Below, piece after piece: positions 43,990-53,597 of a stretch of 64,000 nucleotides of DNA; positions within the stretch are counted from its first letter, which is position 1, and every line of letters starts with the position of its first letter. Below the pieces are notes generated by a model. That model was not told the DNA's origin. It saw only the letters and a list, made by a program, of their open reading frames with translations, and did not search any database. The translations under genes and the position numbers were made by a program. The DNA comes from JANSWP01 sp041941305 (GTDB lineage Bacteria > Bacteroidota > Bacteroidia > Chitinophagales > Saprospiraceae). Location: assembly GCA_041941305.1 (NCBI GenBank), contig JBGTQJ010000010.1, forward strand, positions 124,001 through 188,000. Reading direction: 5' to 3'.

Positions 43990-44832
43990 CTAAAGATCTT
44001 TTCGTAGTTCTTTCAATCGTGCTCTTTCCTTAGAGGTCAGACTTCTCACGCCGTTTTTCCGAATTTTATCTAATAATTCATTTAGCTCTTGTTCTTTTGA
44101 TTTTGTAGGTTTTGGCCTTTTCAAATTCCTTTTAATTTTTTGAATGCTATCCCCCCAATAATTATTGACCAACAATACTGAAGGATTCCTAACCAATAGA
44201 ATTAAAAATGCAATTGTAGGTACCAAACACAATACTAACACCCACCAATTTTGAAGTGCAATTTCAGGTTTTAGAGCAAAAGTACCAATCATGCCAGTCA
44301 AAGCACCTCCTAAATGTGCCTCATGTCCAATATTCCCCCCTTTGTGCTTAATTCCGAAAATGGAAACAACAATGAAAAGCAATCCAAAAATCCAACTTTT
44401 GATTTCTACATCTGGAATGAAAATAAACCCAATGCCTCCTTCCGGATATAGTATGATGGATGCAAAAATGACCCCGCTAATTGCTCCGGATGCACCCAAA
44501 GCTCTGTAATCTCCATGGTCTCTATGTATCCACAATGCCAAAAAACTTCCCCCCAACATGCAAACAAAGTAGAAAATCAAGAATACCAATGGACCAAAAA
44601 GGTACTCTGCAACTTCCCCAAAAGAAAGCAGGCAAATCATATTGAACCCAAAATGCAACCAACCACCATGTAAGAATCCAGAAGAAATGAGTCGGTATCG
44701 TTCTTTATCAATTAGGATTCTATCTACCCAAAAGACATATTTTTCCCGATAACTTTCCATACGAAAACCTTGATAGGTAACAAGGCTTGTGAAAATAAGT
44801 ATAATAGTACTGATTACACTTGCATTTTCCAT
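43990..44832 (-). CDS. Rhomboid-family intramembrane serine protease
   Basis: 280 residues with six TM helices in about residues 1-225 and a charged cytoplasmic tail. The catalytic serine is Ser115 in ALGASGAISG, the catalytic histidine His173 in GHEAHLGGAL, and Asn64 in WLHFGFNMICL stabilises the oxyanion. The tail ends with KSKEQELNELLDKIRKNGVRSLTSKERARLKELRK, the DUF6576-type tail often fused to Bacteroidota rhomboids. Substrates are unknown. It lies 34 bp downstream of the flippase gene on the same strand and may be co-transcribed with the flippase/sulfotransferase genes. Confidence 0.92.
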   Translation of the reverse strand: MENASVISTIILIFTSLVTYQGFRMESYREKYVFWVDRILIDKERYRLISSGFLHGGWLHFGFNMICLLSFGEVAEYLFGPLVFLIFYFVCMLGGSFLALWIHRDHGDYRALGASGAISGVIFASIILYPEGGIGFIFIPDVEIKSWIFGLLFIVVSIFGIKHKGGNIGHEAHLGGALTGMIGTFALKPEIALQNWWVLVLCLVPTIAFLILLVRNPSVLLVNNYWGDSIQKIKRNLKRPKPTKSKEQELNELLDKIRKNGVRSLTSKERARLKELRKDL

Positions 44833-44866
44833 TGGGTTTAATTTTTTAGTTAATGCTCTCTCTTAC

Positions 44867-46195
44867 CTAGATAAATTTAATTGACATAAAATAGCTTCCG
44901 AATAATAAAGTGTTGTAGATTAAATATTTGTGTAAATCAATATAAGCTTGTGGTTTTATTTTTAACAATTTCCAATTGAAAAAAATCATAATAGCTTTAT
45001 TGACCAAATAGGCAATTACTGAAGCAAAGGCAATACCTACAATACCATAGTGTTTTACCCACCAAATACTCAGTATAATGTTTAAAGTTACTTCAATTAT
45101 TGCACTCCAAACCAGGTAGTAATTTTTTTGATAGGCTATCAAAACGACCTGAGGCAATAATATTCTACTTGAAATAACCAGTAAATAAACGTTAAAGACT
45201 GTAGCAGAAGCTTTAAAATCCGAATTGAAAAATAGGGGAAAAAGAAATGGACTTGCAAACATTAAAATGCAACTAAAAGGAAAAAGCCACGCCGACAGTC
45301 GATTGGTCTCTATTTTTATTTTCTCAAGTCCTTTTTCTGCATTTTTTGAAACTTCCGGAATTAATGCCATTACAAGTGCTCCTACTAACAATAAAGTTAA
45401 AGGCAATTCTTTTGCACCGTACCTAAAAATTGCAAAGACATCATCTTCAAAATTATTGGTGACAATAATTCCATCTATATATTCCACACTGCTACCAATT
45501 AAAACATGAAGGACTAGTGGAAATGCAAGTATTAGATATTGGGAAATCAGGCTTTTAGAGATATGGAAAATGGCATGACGAAATAGGATGAAAATAGACC
45601 AAAAAAACTTCAAAATGGCGAGCAAAATCAAGCCCAAAAAAGTTTCCTTTAAAGTGAACCCGAGCCAAATTGGGCACAAAACAACAAAAATTTGAGCAAC
45701 AAAAATTAGACTACCATAAAAGATGATGTCTTTGTGTTTTTCAAGCAATAAGTAGTAAACAGGAGTAAGCCAGGAGGGGGTGTTAAAAATAAGATAGAGG
45801 CCAATCAACAAAAAAGGAGGTGGAGTTTCAAATTTGGTCAATCCAAGGAGCCAATTTTGCCCAAGCAATAAAATAGCAGCTGCACCAATGCTCCCAATTA
45901 GAAACAATACCCAAATATTGTAAAGGGCAACTTTTTGCTGTTTCGATTGCAGCTTGGGAAAAAACTGAAGTAATGCATTTTGACCCCCTCCTACCGCAAA
46001 AAAGCTGACCATATTGGAAAAAAACAGAAAGGCTTCATAAATGGCAATTTCAAAAGTTGGTAAACCACTTTTTGCCAATAATATTCCAATCAATACTGTA
46101 GCACCGAAACGAATGAGATTAAAGATTTGAAGCGCGGAAATGCCATCAAGCTGAATCCTTAAATTGGAAAGAAGATTTTTTTTGGTGAAAGTCAT
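44867..46195 (-). CDS. Polysaccharide flippase (Wzx/MATE-like, polysaccharide biosynthesis protein)
   Basis: 442 residues with about 12-14 TM helices and few loops, in two homologous halves, as in the polysaccharide biosynthesis protein/MurJ-MATE superfamily. Typical features: LNPSGxxx-free N-terminus, FETPPPFLLIGLYLIFNTPSWLTPVYYLLLEKHKDIIFYGSLIF, and a mid-protein FPLVLHVLIGSSVEYIDGIIVTNNFEDD, with a C-terminal half YLVISSRILLPQVVLIAYQKNYYLVWSAI. Such proteins flip lipid-linked oligosaccharides across the inner membrane. It follows the sulfotransferase gene by 25 bp on the same strand, pointing to a shared envelope-glycan role. Substrate unknown. Confidence 0.83.
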   Translation of the reverse strand: MTFTKKNLLSNLRIQLDGISALQIFNLIRFGATVLIGILLAKSGLPTFEIAIYEAFLFFSNMVSFFAVGGGQNALLQFFPKLQSKQQKVALYNIWVLFLIGSIGAAAILLLGQNWLLGLTKFETPPPFLLIGLYLIFNTPSWLTPVYYLLLEKHKDIIFYGSLIFVAQIFVVLCPIWLGFTLKETFLGLILLAILKFFWSIFILFRHAIFHISKSLISQYLILAFPLVLHVLIGSSVEYIDGIIVTNNFEDDVFAIFRYGAKELPLTLLLVGALVMALIPEVSKNAEKGLEKIKIETNRLSAWLFPFSCILMFASPFLFPLFFNSDFKASATVFNVYLLVISSRILLPQVVLIAYQKNYYLVWSAIIEVTLNIILSIWWVKHYGIVGIAFASVIAYLVNKAIMIFFNWKLLKIKPQAYIDLHKYLIYNTLLFGSYFMSIKFI

Positions 46196-46220
46196 TTCGA
46201 AGGAAAGGTAAGGAATACCG

Positions 46221-47258
46221 TTATTTATAATCCCCAGGATAATTCAAAAAATGAGTTGGATGTAATTTTAATGTCCGCCTAAGCATATCCTTTCTACGAT
46301 TTTTTAAAAAATTATCGAGAAAAGGTTGAGTATCCGTCTCAAAATATTCATAGCCAAGCAGTTCACACAATTCACGGCAATTATTGTAGTTGATATTGTA
46401 TTTATTCTGATGTAAGTCACTGATTTTGAATAAGTTGAAATAAGCAATGATCTCTTTTTGTATTTCTTTGTTTAATTTCTGGAACCTACCTAAACTACCA
46501 GACTTTATGCTGCTGTTTTGGCTATATTTCCATCCTTTCATCTTTAATGGATTGTTGATCTCTGCTTCAGAAGGTTCCAATATTTCTCTTAAAAATGGCA
46601 CTCCAATAAACTCCAACAGAGCTTTTAGAATATCTTCTGGACGAGTCACTAACTCTTTGTAACCAAGTTGAAAATATCTATCATTTCCATTTAATGAAGA
46701 AGCTGCTGATGTGTAATAAACATAGTATCCAACTGCATCATATATTTCTATCCCCCTTGATAAAAGAGATGCTACAACGTCGTAGGGATTTCTGTGGATC
46801 TGAATTACTTTTCCGGTGGGAAAGTTGTCGAGAAATTCATGAAAAGAGCATGCATTTTGAGGGGTTTTTTCAATCCAATGCCTTGCTTTGTTCTTCTTCA
46901 GGCATGGTTCAAAAAACAATTGAGCAAAATCTTGCAGGGATTTTGATTGACTTAAGATTGTTTTCAAATCCTGCTCCTGCCAACCATAGTCTTCATGAAG
47001 CAATTCCGTACTACCACGAAGAGACCAACCGGTAGATCGGATTCCGAATATTCCACCAGAAATCAAATGCCTTTTGTAGCGATTCCATTTTTTAAATAAA
47101 TGGGGATATATAAACAGGCGGGTTTCCCAGCCAGAAAACAGAGCTGGATGGCGATTTAGAATGTAGCGCAATAGTGAACTACCCGTACTTCCCGAGCCTC
47201 CAATTAAAATCATTTTAGGTGGGTGATAAGTAGGTAGTGAATGGTGCTTGACCACCAT
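46221..47258 (-). CDS. Sulfotransferase family protein
   Basis: 345 residues. The PAPS 5'-phosphosulfate-binding loop is GGSGSTGSSLL (about 20-30), and the 3'-phosphate-binding helix region reads GKVIQIHRNPYDVVASLLSRG (near 160-180). WETRLFIYPHLF follows the loop, as in bacterial protein/carbohydrate sulfotransferases (Sulfotransfer_3). The acceptor cannot be told. Placed immediately upstream of a flippase and near two glycosyltransferases, a role in sulfating a surface glycan is a reasonable inference, but a protein acceptor is equally possible. The start ATG at 47258 gives a 16-residue lead before the first beta strand; an internal ATG (MILIGG) is an alternative. Confidence 0.85.
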   Translation of the reverse strand: MVVKHHSLPTYHPPKMILIGGSGSTGSSLLRYILNRHPALFSGWETRLFIYPHLFKKWNRYKRHLISGGIFGIRSTGWSLRGSTELLHEDYGWQEQDLKTILSQSKSLQDFAQLFFEPCLKKNKARHWIEKTPQNACSFHEFLDNFPTGKVIQIHRNPYDVVASLLSRGIEIYDAVGYYVYYTSAASSLNGNDRYFQLGYKELVTRPEDILKALLEFIGVPFLREILEPSEAEINNPLKMKGWKYSQNSSIKSGSLGRFQKLNKEIQKEIIAYFNLFKISDLHQNKYNINYNNCRELCELLGYEYFETDTQPFLDNFLKNRRKDMLRRTLKLHPTHFLNYPGDYK

Positions 47259-47298
47259 GAAATGGGATTCAAGAATTCACCCTACCTGTATTTAAACA

Positions 47299-48639
47299 TT
47301 AGCATTCAGTTTCCTCTTCGGTAAAAGTCACACCAAAGTCTTTTAACTCCTCTAAAACAGGGTTATAGACTTCAGGAGAAACTGGTATTTGCACGCCTCT
47401 TTCCTTAATTCGTTTCTGCATAACCAATTTTACCAATATCCCCATGGGCAAACCAACCAGCCTGGACATAGCCGTATCTGAAGCATCTGCTCCTTTCATC
47501 ACTAAATTAGAATAAAGTATTTTTTGTTTCCCTGCTAATTCATATTCAAATTCATGGCGCATCACAATCATGTCTTTATCGCTTTCCTTCAATTTCCATT
47601 TATCCAAAAGCAGGTTTTCCAATATCAATGCTGGAGAAGCCTGACGTAATTTTATTTTGGTTTTACGGAATAATCCCAACCATTCAAGCTTTTTCATAAC
47701 CTGAGAAAAGGGCGTTTCACCTATTAAATCTGCAATTCTGTCCTTCACAGAAAGACCATTTGAATCACCAACATATGCTTCCATCCATTCATGGTAAGTC
47801 AATTGCTCGGAATCTAAAATAGGATAAGAACCGTCTGTAAGTCCAATTTGTATAAGTGCATTCCAGGCATCACAAAATCCTTCATATCTGATAGTGCCAC
47901 GCAATATATTAGGAATGCCATCTAAACCATATATTTCCCTGTATAGCAATGAATCTCTGTTGGCATATACTTCAAATCTTTCATCAAATCCATTAATATC
48001 AATTACCCTATGTTCTTTGAAGAGGCGACTATAGGGGATGTATTTGAATTTCCCGTTTTCGAGATATTGAGCAGTTCCCTGACCTGCTAAAACAACATTC
48101 CTTGGGTTCCAGGTAAATTTGTACTTCCAGGGATTTCCTTTGAGACATTCTGGAGCTATTAACCCACCAGTATAGGAACGAAAGGCAGTTATTTTACCTC
48201 CCTTGGTTTTTATTTCATCAATTTTCTGTTTGGCAGACATATGATCTATCCCAGGATCCAAACCCATCTCTCCCATAAAAATCAATTGGCGGTTTCGGGC
48301 TTCATCGCCAAGCCTGTACATTTCTTTTGAAACATAGGAGGCTGTAATCAAGTGCTTTTTTAATTTAATGCAATCATGACCTACTTCCAAATGCAAATGT
48401 GCAGGCAATAAGGAAACCACAACATCTGTCCGACTTATCAGATCTCTGCGGTCATTTACCTTATTGACATCCAACCAGACAGAATGACCGTTTGGATGAT
48501 TATTGACTTTTTGTTTTGCCAATTCTGGATCAGCATCAGCTACTATTACATGCCAATTAAAAATTTTGGCTTGATTAAGGACATAATTAATGAGAGCAGT
48601 TGATGACCTACCGGCACCGATAATCAGGATATTATTCAT
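47299..48639 (-). CDS. Saccharopine dehydrogenase-family oxidoreductase
   Basis: 446 residues. The N-terminal Rossmann domain reads MNNILIIGAGRSSTALINYVL with GxGxxS, then IVADADPELA, VVVSLLPAHLHLEVGHDCIKLKKHLITASY. The middle shows FMGEMGLDPGIDHMSAKQKIDEIKTKGG and FRSYTGGLIAPE, and the C-terminal catalytic domain SPALILENLLLDKWKL and the closing PMGILVKLVMQK. This is the saccharopine reductase (Lys9) type of the family, which forms or splits saccharopine in lysine metabolism; related enzymes make carboxy-amine polyamines. The reaction cannot be fixed without neighbours of the lysine pathway. It is divergent from cdd and lies 40 bp upstream of the sulfotransferase, same strand. Confidence 0.8.
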   Translation of the reverse strand: MNNILIIGAGRSSTALINYVLNQAKIFNWHVIVADADPELAKQKVNNHPNGHSVWLDVNKVNDRRDLISRTDVVVSLLPAHLHLEVGHDCIKLKKHLITASYVSKEMYRLGDEARNRQLIFMGEMGLDPGIDHMSAKQKIDEIKTKGGKITAFRSYTGGLIAPECLKGNPWKYKFTWNPRNVVLAGQGTAQYLENGKFKYIPYSRLFKEHRVIDINGFDERFEVYANRDSLLYREIYGLDGIPNILRGTIRYEGFCDAWNALIQIGLTDGSYPILDSEQLTYHEWMEAYVGDSNGLSVKDRIADLIGETPFSQVMKKLEWLGLFRKTKIKLRQASPALILENLLLDKWKLKESDKDMIVMRHEFEYELAGKQKILYSNLVMKGADASDTAMSRLVGLPMGILVKLVMQKRIKERGVQIPVSPEVYNPVLEELKDFGVTFTEEETEC

Positions 48640-48741
48640 AGGTATTCCTTGTGTTTCAGAGACTTATGCCTGTAAATTGGCATAATTCTTTACTTTTATC
48701 TTTTTTCCTGGGGCATAAACAAGTATGAATTGACAAAATCA

Positions 48742-48749
48742 TAATTTTG
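48742..48749 (+). promoter_or_regulatory. -7 element upstream of cdd
   Basis: TAATTTTG on the plus strand, 91 bp before the cdd ATG. It implies a leader of about 85 nt. No clear -33 was found. Confidence 0.45.
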
Positions 48750-48840
48750 CGTAAGTATTTGTGTTTAAATGCGACCATGAAAAATCGCGCGAATTTATTT
48801 AGATTTTACTTGATTATTAATAAAATGTTACCCGGAATTT

Positions 48841-49323
48841 ATGCGAGAACGCCAGATTATTACGAAATTCAAAGTGTTTGAGCATTTTGAAGATTTGCCA
48901 GAAATCGATAAAACCCTTTTGAATAAAGCAAAATTGGCACTTAAAGACGCTTATGTCCCCTATTCCTATTTTCAGGTTGGGTCGGCTATTTTATTTAAAA
49001 ATGGAAGGATAATAGCTGGTAGTAACTACGAAAATGCTTCTTATCCGCTGGCTCTTTGTGCAGAAAGAGTTACATTGGCAAGAGCCCATAGTGAAGATCC
49101 GAATGAACCAATATTAGCACTTGCTGTAAGGGTTCTAAATCCTAAAGTGCCTATTAATGAACCTGCTAGCCCTTGTGGAGCCTGTAGGCAAGTAATTTGT
49201 GAAACAGAAAGAAGGCACGGTCAGGATATCAGAATTATTTTGCAAGGAGAGACTGGGGAGATATTTGTTTTTGAATCAGCAAAAGATTTGTTGCCATTTT
49301 CTTTTAATGAGACTTTTTTATAG
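48841..49323 (+). CDS. cdd: Cytidine deaminase
   Basis: Zinc enzyme converting cytidine/deoxycytidine to uridine/deoxyuridine in pyrimidine salvage. 160 residues. Zinc ligands and catalytic residue are Cys73 with Glu75 in LALCAERVTLARA, and Cys112 and Cys115 in SPCGACRQVICE. The substrate-binding start YVPYSYFQVGSAILFKNGRIIAGSNYENASYPL is present. The first zinc ligand is Cys, not His, as in tetrameric-type deaminases. It has its own promoter element and two tandem hairpins after the stop codon, so it is probably a single-gene unit. Confidence 0.95.
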   Translation: MRERQIITKFKVFEHFEDLPEIDKTLLNKAKLALKDAYVPYSYFQVGSAILFKNGRIIAGSNYENASYPLALCAERVTLARAHSEDPNEPILALAVRVLNPKVPINEPASPCGACRQVICETERRHGQDIRIILQGETGEIFVFESAKDLLPFSFNETFL

Positions 49324-49396
49324 TGAATGGAATTGGAAATATAAATATATGTGAAATATGAATTAATTTTTACAAAACCCTGATTTTGAGAGCTTT

Positions 49397-49431
49397 AAGA
49401 TAGGAGACGTTTTCAAAATGCCTCCTATCTT
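49397..49431 (+). terminator. Hairpin downstream of cdd, first of two
   Basis: aagataggag (49397-49406) pairs perfectly with ctcctatctt (49422-49431) around a 15-nt loop. About 75 bp after the cdd stop. No T-run follows, so it may mainly stabilise the RNA. Confidence 0.55.
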
Positions 49432-49457
49432 AACTTTAGGGTTGACCGAAAAACTAG

Positions 49458-49504
49458 AAAGGCGAATACAAACTCAATATGAATTTGTATTCGCCTTTTT
49501 ATTA
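49458..49504 (+). terminator. Rho-independent terminator downstream of cdd, second of two
   Basis: aaaggcgaatacaaa (49458-49472) pairs perfectly over 15 bp with tttgtattcgccttt (49484-49498), followed by a T-rich run. The T-run makes it the more likely terminator. Confidence 0.8.
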
Positions 49505-49550
49505 AATACTTAGTAGATAGAAGTCAATTATCTTTTTCAATCATCTACTA

Positions 49551-49661
49551 CTACCTGTCAAGTATCTTTTTTTTTTCGTTGGTCGAGCGGGCAGCCATGA
49601 TTTTAAAATTTAAGATCAAAGCGCCAATTAACAATATCAGTCCTAGAATTGCTTCTTCCAT
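49551..49661 (-). CDS. Possible 36-residue membrane protein
   Basis: A minus-strand frame from ATG (first base 49661) to a TAG at 49551 gives MEEAILGLILLIGALILNFK then IMAARSTNEKKKILDR: one TM helix (about 4-19) followed by a basic tail, the classic small bitopic layout. It lies in a 700-bp gap between cdd and the amidohydrolase, so it does not overlap a better gene. The A10 run near the 3' end could shift reading. Existence is plausible, not proven; function unknown. The rest of 49662-50029 shows no gene. Confidence 0.4.
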   Translation of the reverse strand: MEEAILGLILLIGALILNFKIMAARSTNEKKKILDR

Positions 49662-50029
49662 AATATATGGGTTTTCAAGCGGTTTTAAGTGTTTGTATAG
49701 TATATGCTTTTCTTAGGACTGTAAATGCTTATCTTTTTCTTTTGGTATGATTCGTTTTGATTTTTTTCCTTCTCAACACCAAAGATAGGTTGTAGTATTG
49801 AAAGACACAACCCTTATTTGAAAATTGCGTGGAATTTGGTATAAATGTTTTCATTTTTTTTGGTGATCCTATTAGTTTGTTGATAATCAGTCTTTTGTCA
49901 AAATACCAAATTTAGGAAGTTTGATTTCAGTTGAAATTATTGAGATTAAAAAGTTAAAAAGGAAGTATATCCAATTCTTAAAACCCCATTTTCCAGAGAG
50001 TTTTTACTTTTAAGGAAAAATCAAATTAA

Positions 50030-51655
50030 ATGAAGCACCAAATTCAACTGTCCATTTTTCTGTTTCTTTTTCTCCATTTAAATATAGTTGCTCAAGTCAG
50101 GGAAGCCCCCGATCGTCAAAGAGGGGAGGGACCCTGGACTCAATTGATCATAAGAGGAGTAACATTAATAAATGGAAATGGGGCACCTCCCATTGGTCCG
50201 GTAGATATTATCGTGGAGAATAATCGAATCACCAAAATTGCCAATGTAGGGTACCCGGGGGTTCCCATAGATGACAAAAAAAGACCAAAATTGAAAGCTG
50301 GTGGAAAGGAATACAATTGTGAAGGCATGTATCTGATGCCTGGATTTGTAGATATGCACGGCCATATCGGTGGCAAATCTCAAGGGGCTGATGCAGAATA
50401 TGTTTTCAAATTGTGGATGGCCCATGGCATTACCACCATACGGGATCCTGCTTGTGGTAATGGATTAGAATGGGTATTGAATCAGAAAGACCGAAGCGCA
50501 AAAAATGAAATTACTGCTCCCAGAATAAAAGCATATTCGGTTTTCGGACAAGGTTGGGACAAAGGGGATGGAAGAGAAATTGGAGATTTCCCATCTACTC
50601 CAGATGAAGCCAGACAATGGGTTCGGGAAAATGCAGAACGCGGTGCCGATGGCATAAAATTCTTCGGAGCACCTCCTGAAATTATGGCTGCGGCATTGGA
50701 GGAAAATAAAAAATTAGGTCTGGGTTCTGCTTGTCATCATGCTCAATTAGATGTAGCAAGATGGAATGTGATCAATTCTGCAAGAGCAGGATTGACAACT
50801 ATGGAACATTGGTACGGATTACCTGAAGCTCTATTCGATAATAAAACGGTACAACATTATCCTTTAGATTATAATTACAGAAATGAACAAAATCGTTTTG
50901 AAGAAGCTGGGAAATTATGGCAACAAGCCGCAAAACCTGGTTCAGATAGGTGGAATGAAGTGATGGATGAATTAATTCGTTTAGATTTTACTATTGACCC
51001 TACCTTCAATATTTACGAAGCAAGCAGAGACTTACACCGAACTCGTCGGCTCGAATGGCATGATGAATATACCTTACCCTCTTTGTGGCGATTTTATATG
51101 CCTAGCAGAATTTCCCATGGGTCTTATTGGCATGACTGGGGGACAGAACAAGAAGTTGCATGGAGGAATAATTACAGAATTTGGATGCAATTCGTCAATG
51201 AATACAAAAATAGAGGAGGGCGAGTTACAACAGGTTCAGATTCGGGTTTTATTTACCAGTTATATGGCTTTGCTTATGTCAGGGAATTAGAATTGCTCAG
51301 AGAAGCTGGATTTCACCCAATGGAAGTTATTATGTCTGCTACACTTAAAGGTGCTGAAGCAATTGATATGGATGATGAAATTGGTACAGTCCAGGTTGGA
51401 AAACTAGCAGATTTTGTCATTGTGGAAGAAAATCCATTGAAGAACCTGCAGGTACTATATGGAACAGGTGCGATAAAATTAAATGATGAAAATGAAGTGG
51501 TTAGGGTTGGCGGAGTGAAGTACACTGTTAAGGATGGAATTGTTTATGATGCCAAACAATTATTGGAAGATGTACGCCAAATTGTAAAAGCGGCAAAAAG
51601 TGAAGAAGATTATGAGATAGTCCAGCCAGGAATGAAGAAAAAAGTTGATCCGTAA
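50030..51655 (+). CDS. Secreted amidohydrolase-family protein
   Basis: 541 residues with a signal peptide (about 1-22), so periplasmic or exported. Amidohydrolase fold with the metal motif His110-Gly-His112 in LMPGFVDMHGHIGG, then GADGIKFFGAPPEIMAAAL, the histidine-rich ACHHAQLDVARW, TMEHWYGL, and the catalytic aspartate region VTTGSDSGFIYQLYGFAY, ending with a typical SATLKGAEAIDMDDEIGTVQVGKLADFVIVEENPL C-terminal metal-hydrolase composite domain. This resembles imidazolonepropionase-like exported hydrolases. Substrate unknown. It is convergent with the M1 peptidase gene, with an 18-bp hairpin between. Confidence 0.87.
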   Translation: MKHQIQLSIFLFLFLHLNIVAQVREAPDRQRGEGPWTQLIIRGVTLINGNGAPPIGPVDIIVENNRITKIANVGYPGVPIDDKKRPKLKAGGKEYNCEGMYLMPGFVDMHGHIGGKSQGADAEYVFKLWMAHGITTIRDPACGNGLEWVLNQKDRSAKNEITAPRIKAYSVFGQGWDKGDGREIGDFPSTPDEARQWVRENAERGADGIKFFGAPPEIMAAALEENKKLGLGSACHHAQLDVARWNVINSARAGLTTMEHWYGLPEALFDNKTVQHYPLDYNYRNEQNRFEEAGKLWQQAAKPGSDRWNEVMDELIRLDFTIDPTFNIYEASRDLHRTRRLEWHDEYTLPSLWRFYMPSRISHGSYWHDWGTEQEVAWRNNYRIWMQFVNEYKNRGGRVTTGSDSGFIYQLYGFAYVRELELLREAGFHPMEVIMSATLKGAEAIDMDDEIGTVQVGKLADFVIVEENPLKNLQVLYGTGAIKLNDENEVVRVGGVKYTVKDGIVYDAKQLLEDVRQIVKAAKSEEDYEIVQPGMKKKVDP

Positions 51656-51665
51656 CTTTACTTTT

Positions 51666-51713
51666 GAATAGCGATTTGATTCCCAAAAAATGTTTGGAAT
51701 CAAATCGCTATTC
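51666..51713. terminator. 18-bp perfect hairpin between convergent genes
   Basis: gaatagcgatttgattcc (51666-51683) pairs perfectly with 51696-51713. It separates the amidohydrolase (plus) and M1 peptidase (minus), and can serve both. Confidence 0.78.
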
Positions 51714-51721
51714 GAAAAGAC

Positions 51722-53584
51722 TTAATCCTTAGAGTCTTCCTCAATAGCCCTTGGGAAAACATTATCTGCAGTTCCACTTTCCGCCAATCTTTTCGAAGGA
51801 TCTATCTCAATTTTCTCAATTTTCTTCATTTTTGCGTCAATTGTAAATTCATAGGTAGGATGTGTCCATGGCCAATCTTCTAAAACGGTATATCCCATAT
51901 CAGAAAATTCCTGCTTTTTCTCCCCCCTCATGATACGAAGTGGGATATTGAACAATTCCTGCTTTCCATTTTTGTAGGTAACTACAACATCAATAGGCAT
52001 GGGAAAAGGGTTGATCCTTTCCATAGTCACTTTAGTGGTTTTCTTACCATTCTCTTCAACATTTTTGATGCCATAATCAATTAAAAAGGTAGTATTGACC
52101 ATATATTCTTTAAACCAGTCCAGTTCCATATCTGCCTCTTTTTCCATAATCCTGATGAAATCATTTGGATTGGGATGTCTGAATTTCCAGGTGTCGTAAT
52201 ATTTTAACATCCCTCTGTCAAAGGCTGGTTTTCCAATGATGTATTGGAGGTTTGTCAAAAATACATGTCCTTTTACATAGGCCGCCACACTGTAAGCTCG
52301 GTTGGTCTGGAAGTGATCTGCATGGGTTGAGAGGGGCTCTTCATAACCACTTTCATTAAACCTGATTAAACCACTATTTGCACTGAGGTGTGGAAATTCT
52401 CTAACCTCACCTGGCAATAAATTTTGTTTACGTAAGAAATTATTTACTTCAGAAGAAGCATATTCTGTAAATCCTTCATCCATCCAGGCATAAAGGCTTT
52501 CATTGGTACCCAAAATCATTTGAAACCATGAGTGCATCAATTCATGAACCGATACGCCTACCAAGCTACCAAATTTTCTTTTACCTGTGATGAGGGTAGC
52601 CATTGGATATTCCATACCCCCATCACCCCCTTGAATGAAAGAATATTGCTTGTATGGATATTGTCCAAAATTGGTGTTGATGAAACCAAAGGCTGCATCC
52701 ATTACTTTTGGCAATGCTTCCCAATTGGCTGAGGTACCAGGTCCAGGTTGATAGAAAAAGTGCATTACCATACCATCTGCCCGCTCAAGTTTTGTGTGTT
52801 TGTAATCGGGATCTGCGCCCCAAACAAAGTCATGGACATTTGGGGCAACAAAATGCCACTCCAGTTTATCAGAGCTGGGCTTTACCTCATAATCCGTATA
52901 ACCATGACCGATCTCCTCTGGATTTTGCAAATATCCTGTACCTCCAATGATAAATTTTGAATCTATATTAATTTTTACATCAAAATCTCCCCATACACCG
53001 TGGAATTCACGTCCTATGTAGGGATTGGCGTGCCATCCCTGGTAATCATATTCACACAATTTTGGATACCATTGTGACATTGAATAAGAGATACCTTCTT
53101 TATTGTCTCTTCCTGAACGGCGGGTTTGGATGGGTACCTGAGATTCAAATTCCATATCCAAATTAGCAGTACCACCTGCAGGAATGGCTTCATTGAGTTC
53201 TACTTCGAGAATTGTTCCTACAACTTTGTATTTAACGTCCTTCCCATTGTGCTTTAAGGATTTAATTTTGTGGTATCCGATTTCATTGGGTTTCATTTTG
53301 GTAATCTTTCCTTTGACTCTTGGATCACCATCCAGAATGGTGTTGGATCGAACATCCATCATGCTTCCAGGTTGGAAGGCATTAAAATATAAATGATAAA
53401 AAACCCTGTTTAAGTCATCTGGAGAATTGTTGTAATATTTAATGTTTTGAATACCAGTGAATTGATGATTGTTGACATCAAAATCAATTTCCATCTTGTA
53501 TTCAACTCTTTGCTGCCATCTTTCCTGCTGAGCAAAGGAAAAAAATGAGAAACAACAGCATAAACCGATTATTAATGATTTCAT
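51722..53584 (-). CDS. M1-family metallopeptidase, secreted
   Basis: 620-residue zinc aminopeptidase of the gluzincin type with a signal peptide (about 1-19). Zinc motif His347-Glu-Leu-Met-His351 with the third ligand Glu370 (WMDEGFTEYASS), 18 residues on as usual. The substrate-amine-binding exopeptidase motif is GGMEYP (322-327), a variant of GxMEN with Tyr in place of Asn. The N-terminal beta-domain spans about 28-250. A short domain follows the catalytic region (about 480-620). Acts on exported peptides. It lies only 13 bp after the CPBP protease gene, same strand, so the two form one operon. Confidence 0.93.
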   Translation of the reverse strand: MKSLIIGLCCCFSFFSFAQQERWQQRVEYKMEIDFDVNNHQFTGIQNIKYYNNSPDDLNRVFYHLYFNAFQPGSMMDVRSNTILDGDPRVKGKITKMKPNEIGYHKIKSLKHNGKDVKYKVVGTILEVELNEAIPAGGTANLDMEFESQVPIQTRRSGRDNKEGISYSMSQWYPKLCEYDYQGWHANPYIGREFHGVWGDFDVKINIDSKFIIGGTGYLQNPEEIGHGYTDYEVKPSSDKLEWHFVAPNVHDFVWGADPDYKHTKLERADGMVMHFFYQPGPGTSANWEALPKVMDAAFGFINTNFGQYPYKQYSFIQGGDGGMEYPMATLITGKRKFGSLVGVSVHELMHSWFQMILGTNESLYAWMDEGFTEYASSEVNNFLRKQNLLPGEVREFPHLSANSGLIRFNESGYEEPLSTHADHFQTNRAYSVAAYVKGHVFLTNLQYIIGKPAFDRGMLKYYDTWKFRHPNPNDFIRIMEKEADMELDWFKEYMVNTTFLIDYGIKNVEENGKKTTKVTMERINPFPMPIDVVVTYKNGKQELFNIPLRIMRGEKKQEFSDMGYTVLEDWPWTHPTYEFTIDAKMKKIEKIEIDPSKRLAESGTADNVFPRAIEEDSKD

Positions 53585-53597
53585 ATTTCAAATTGTG

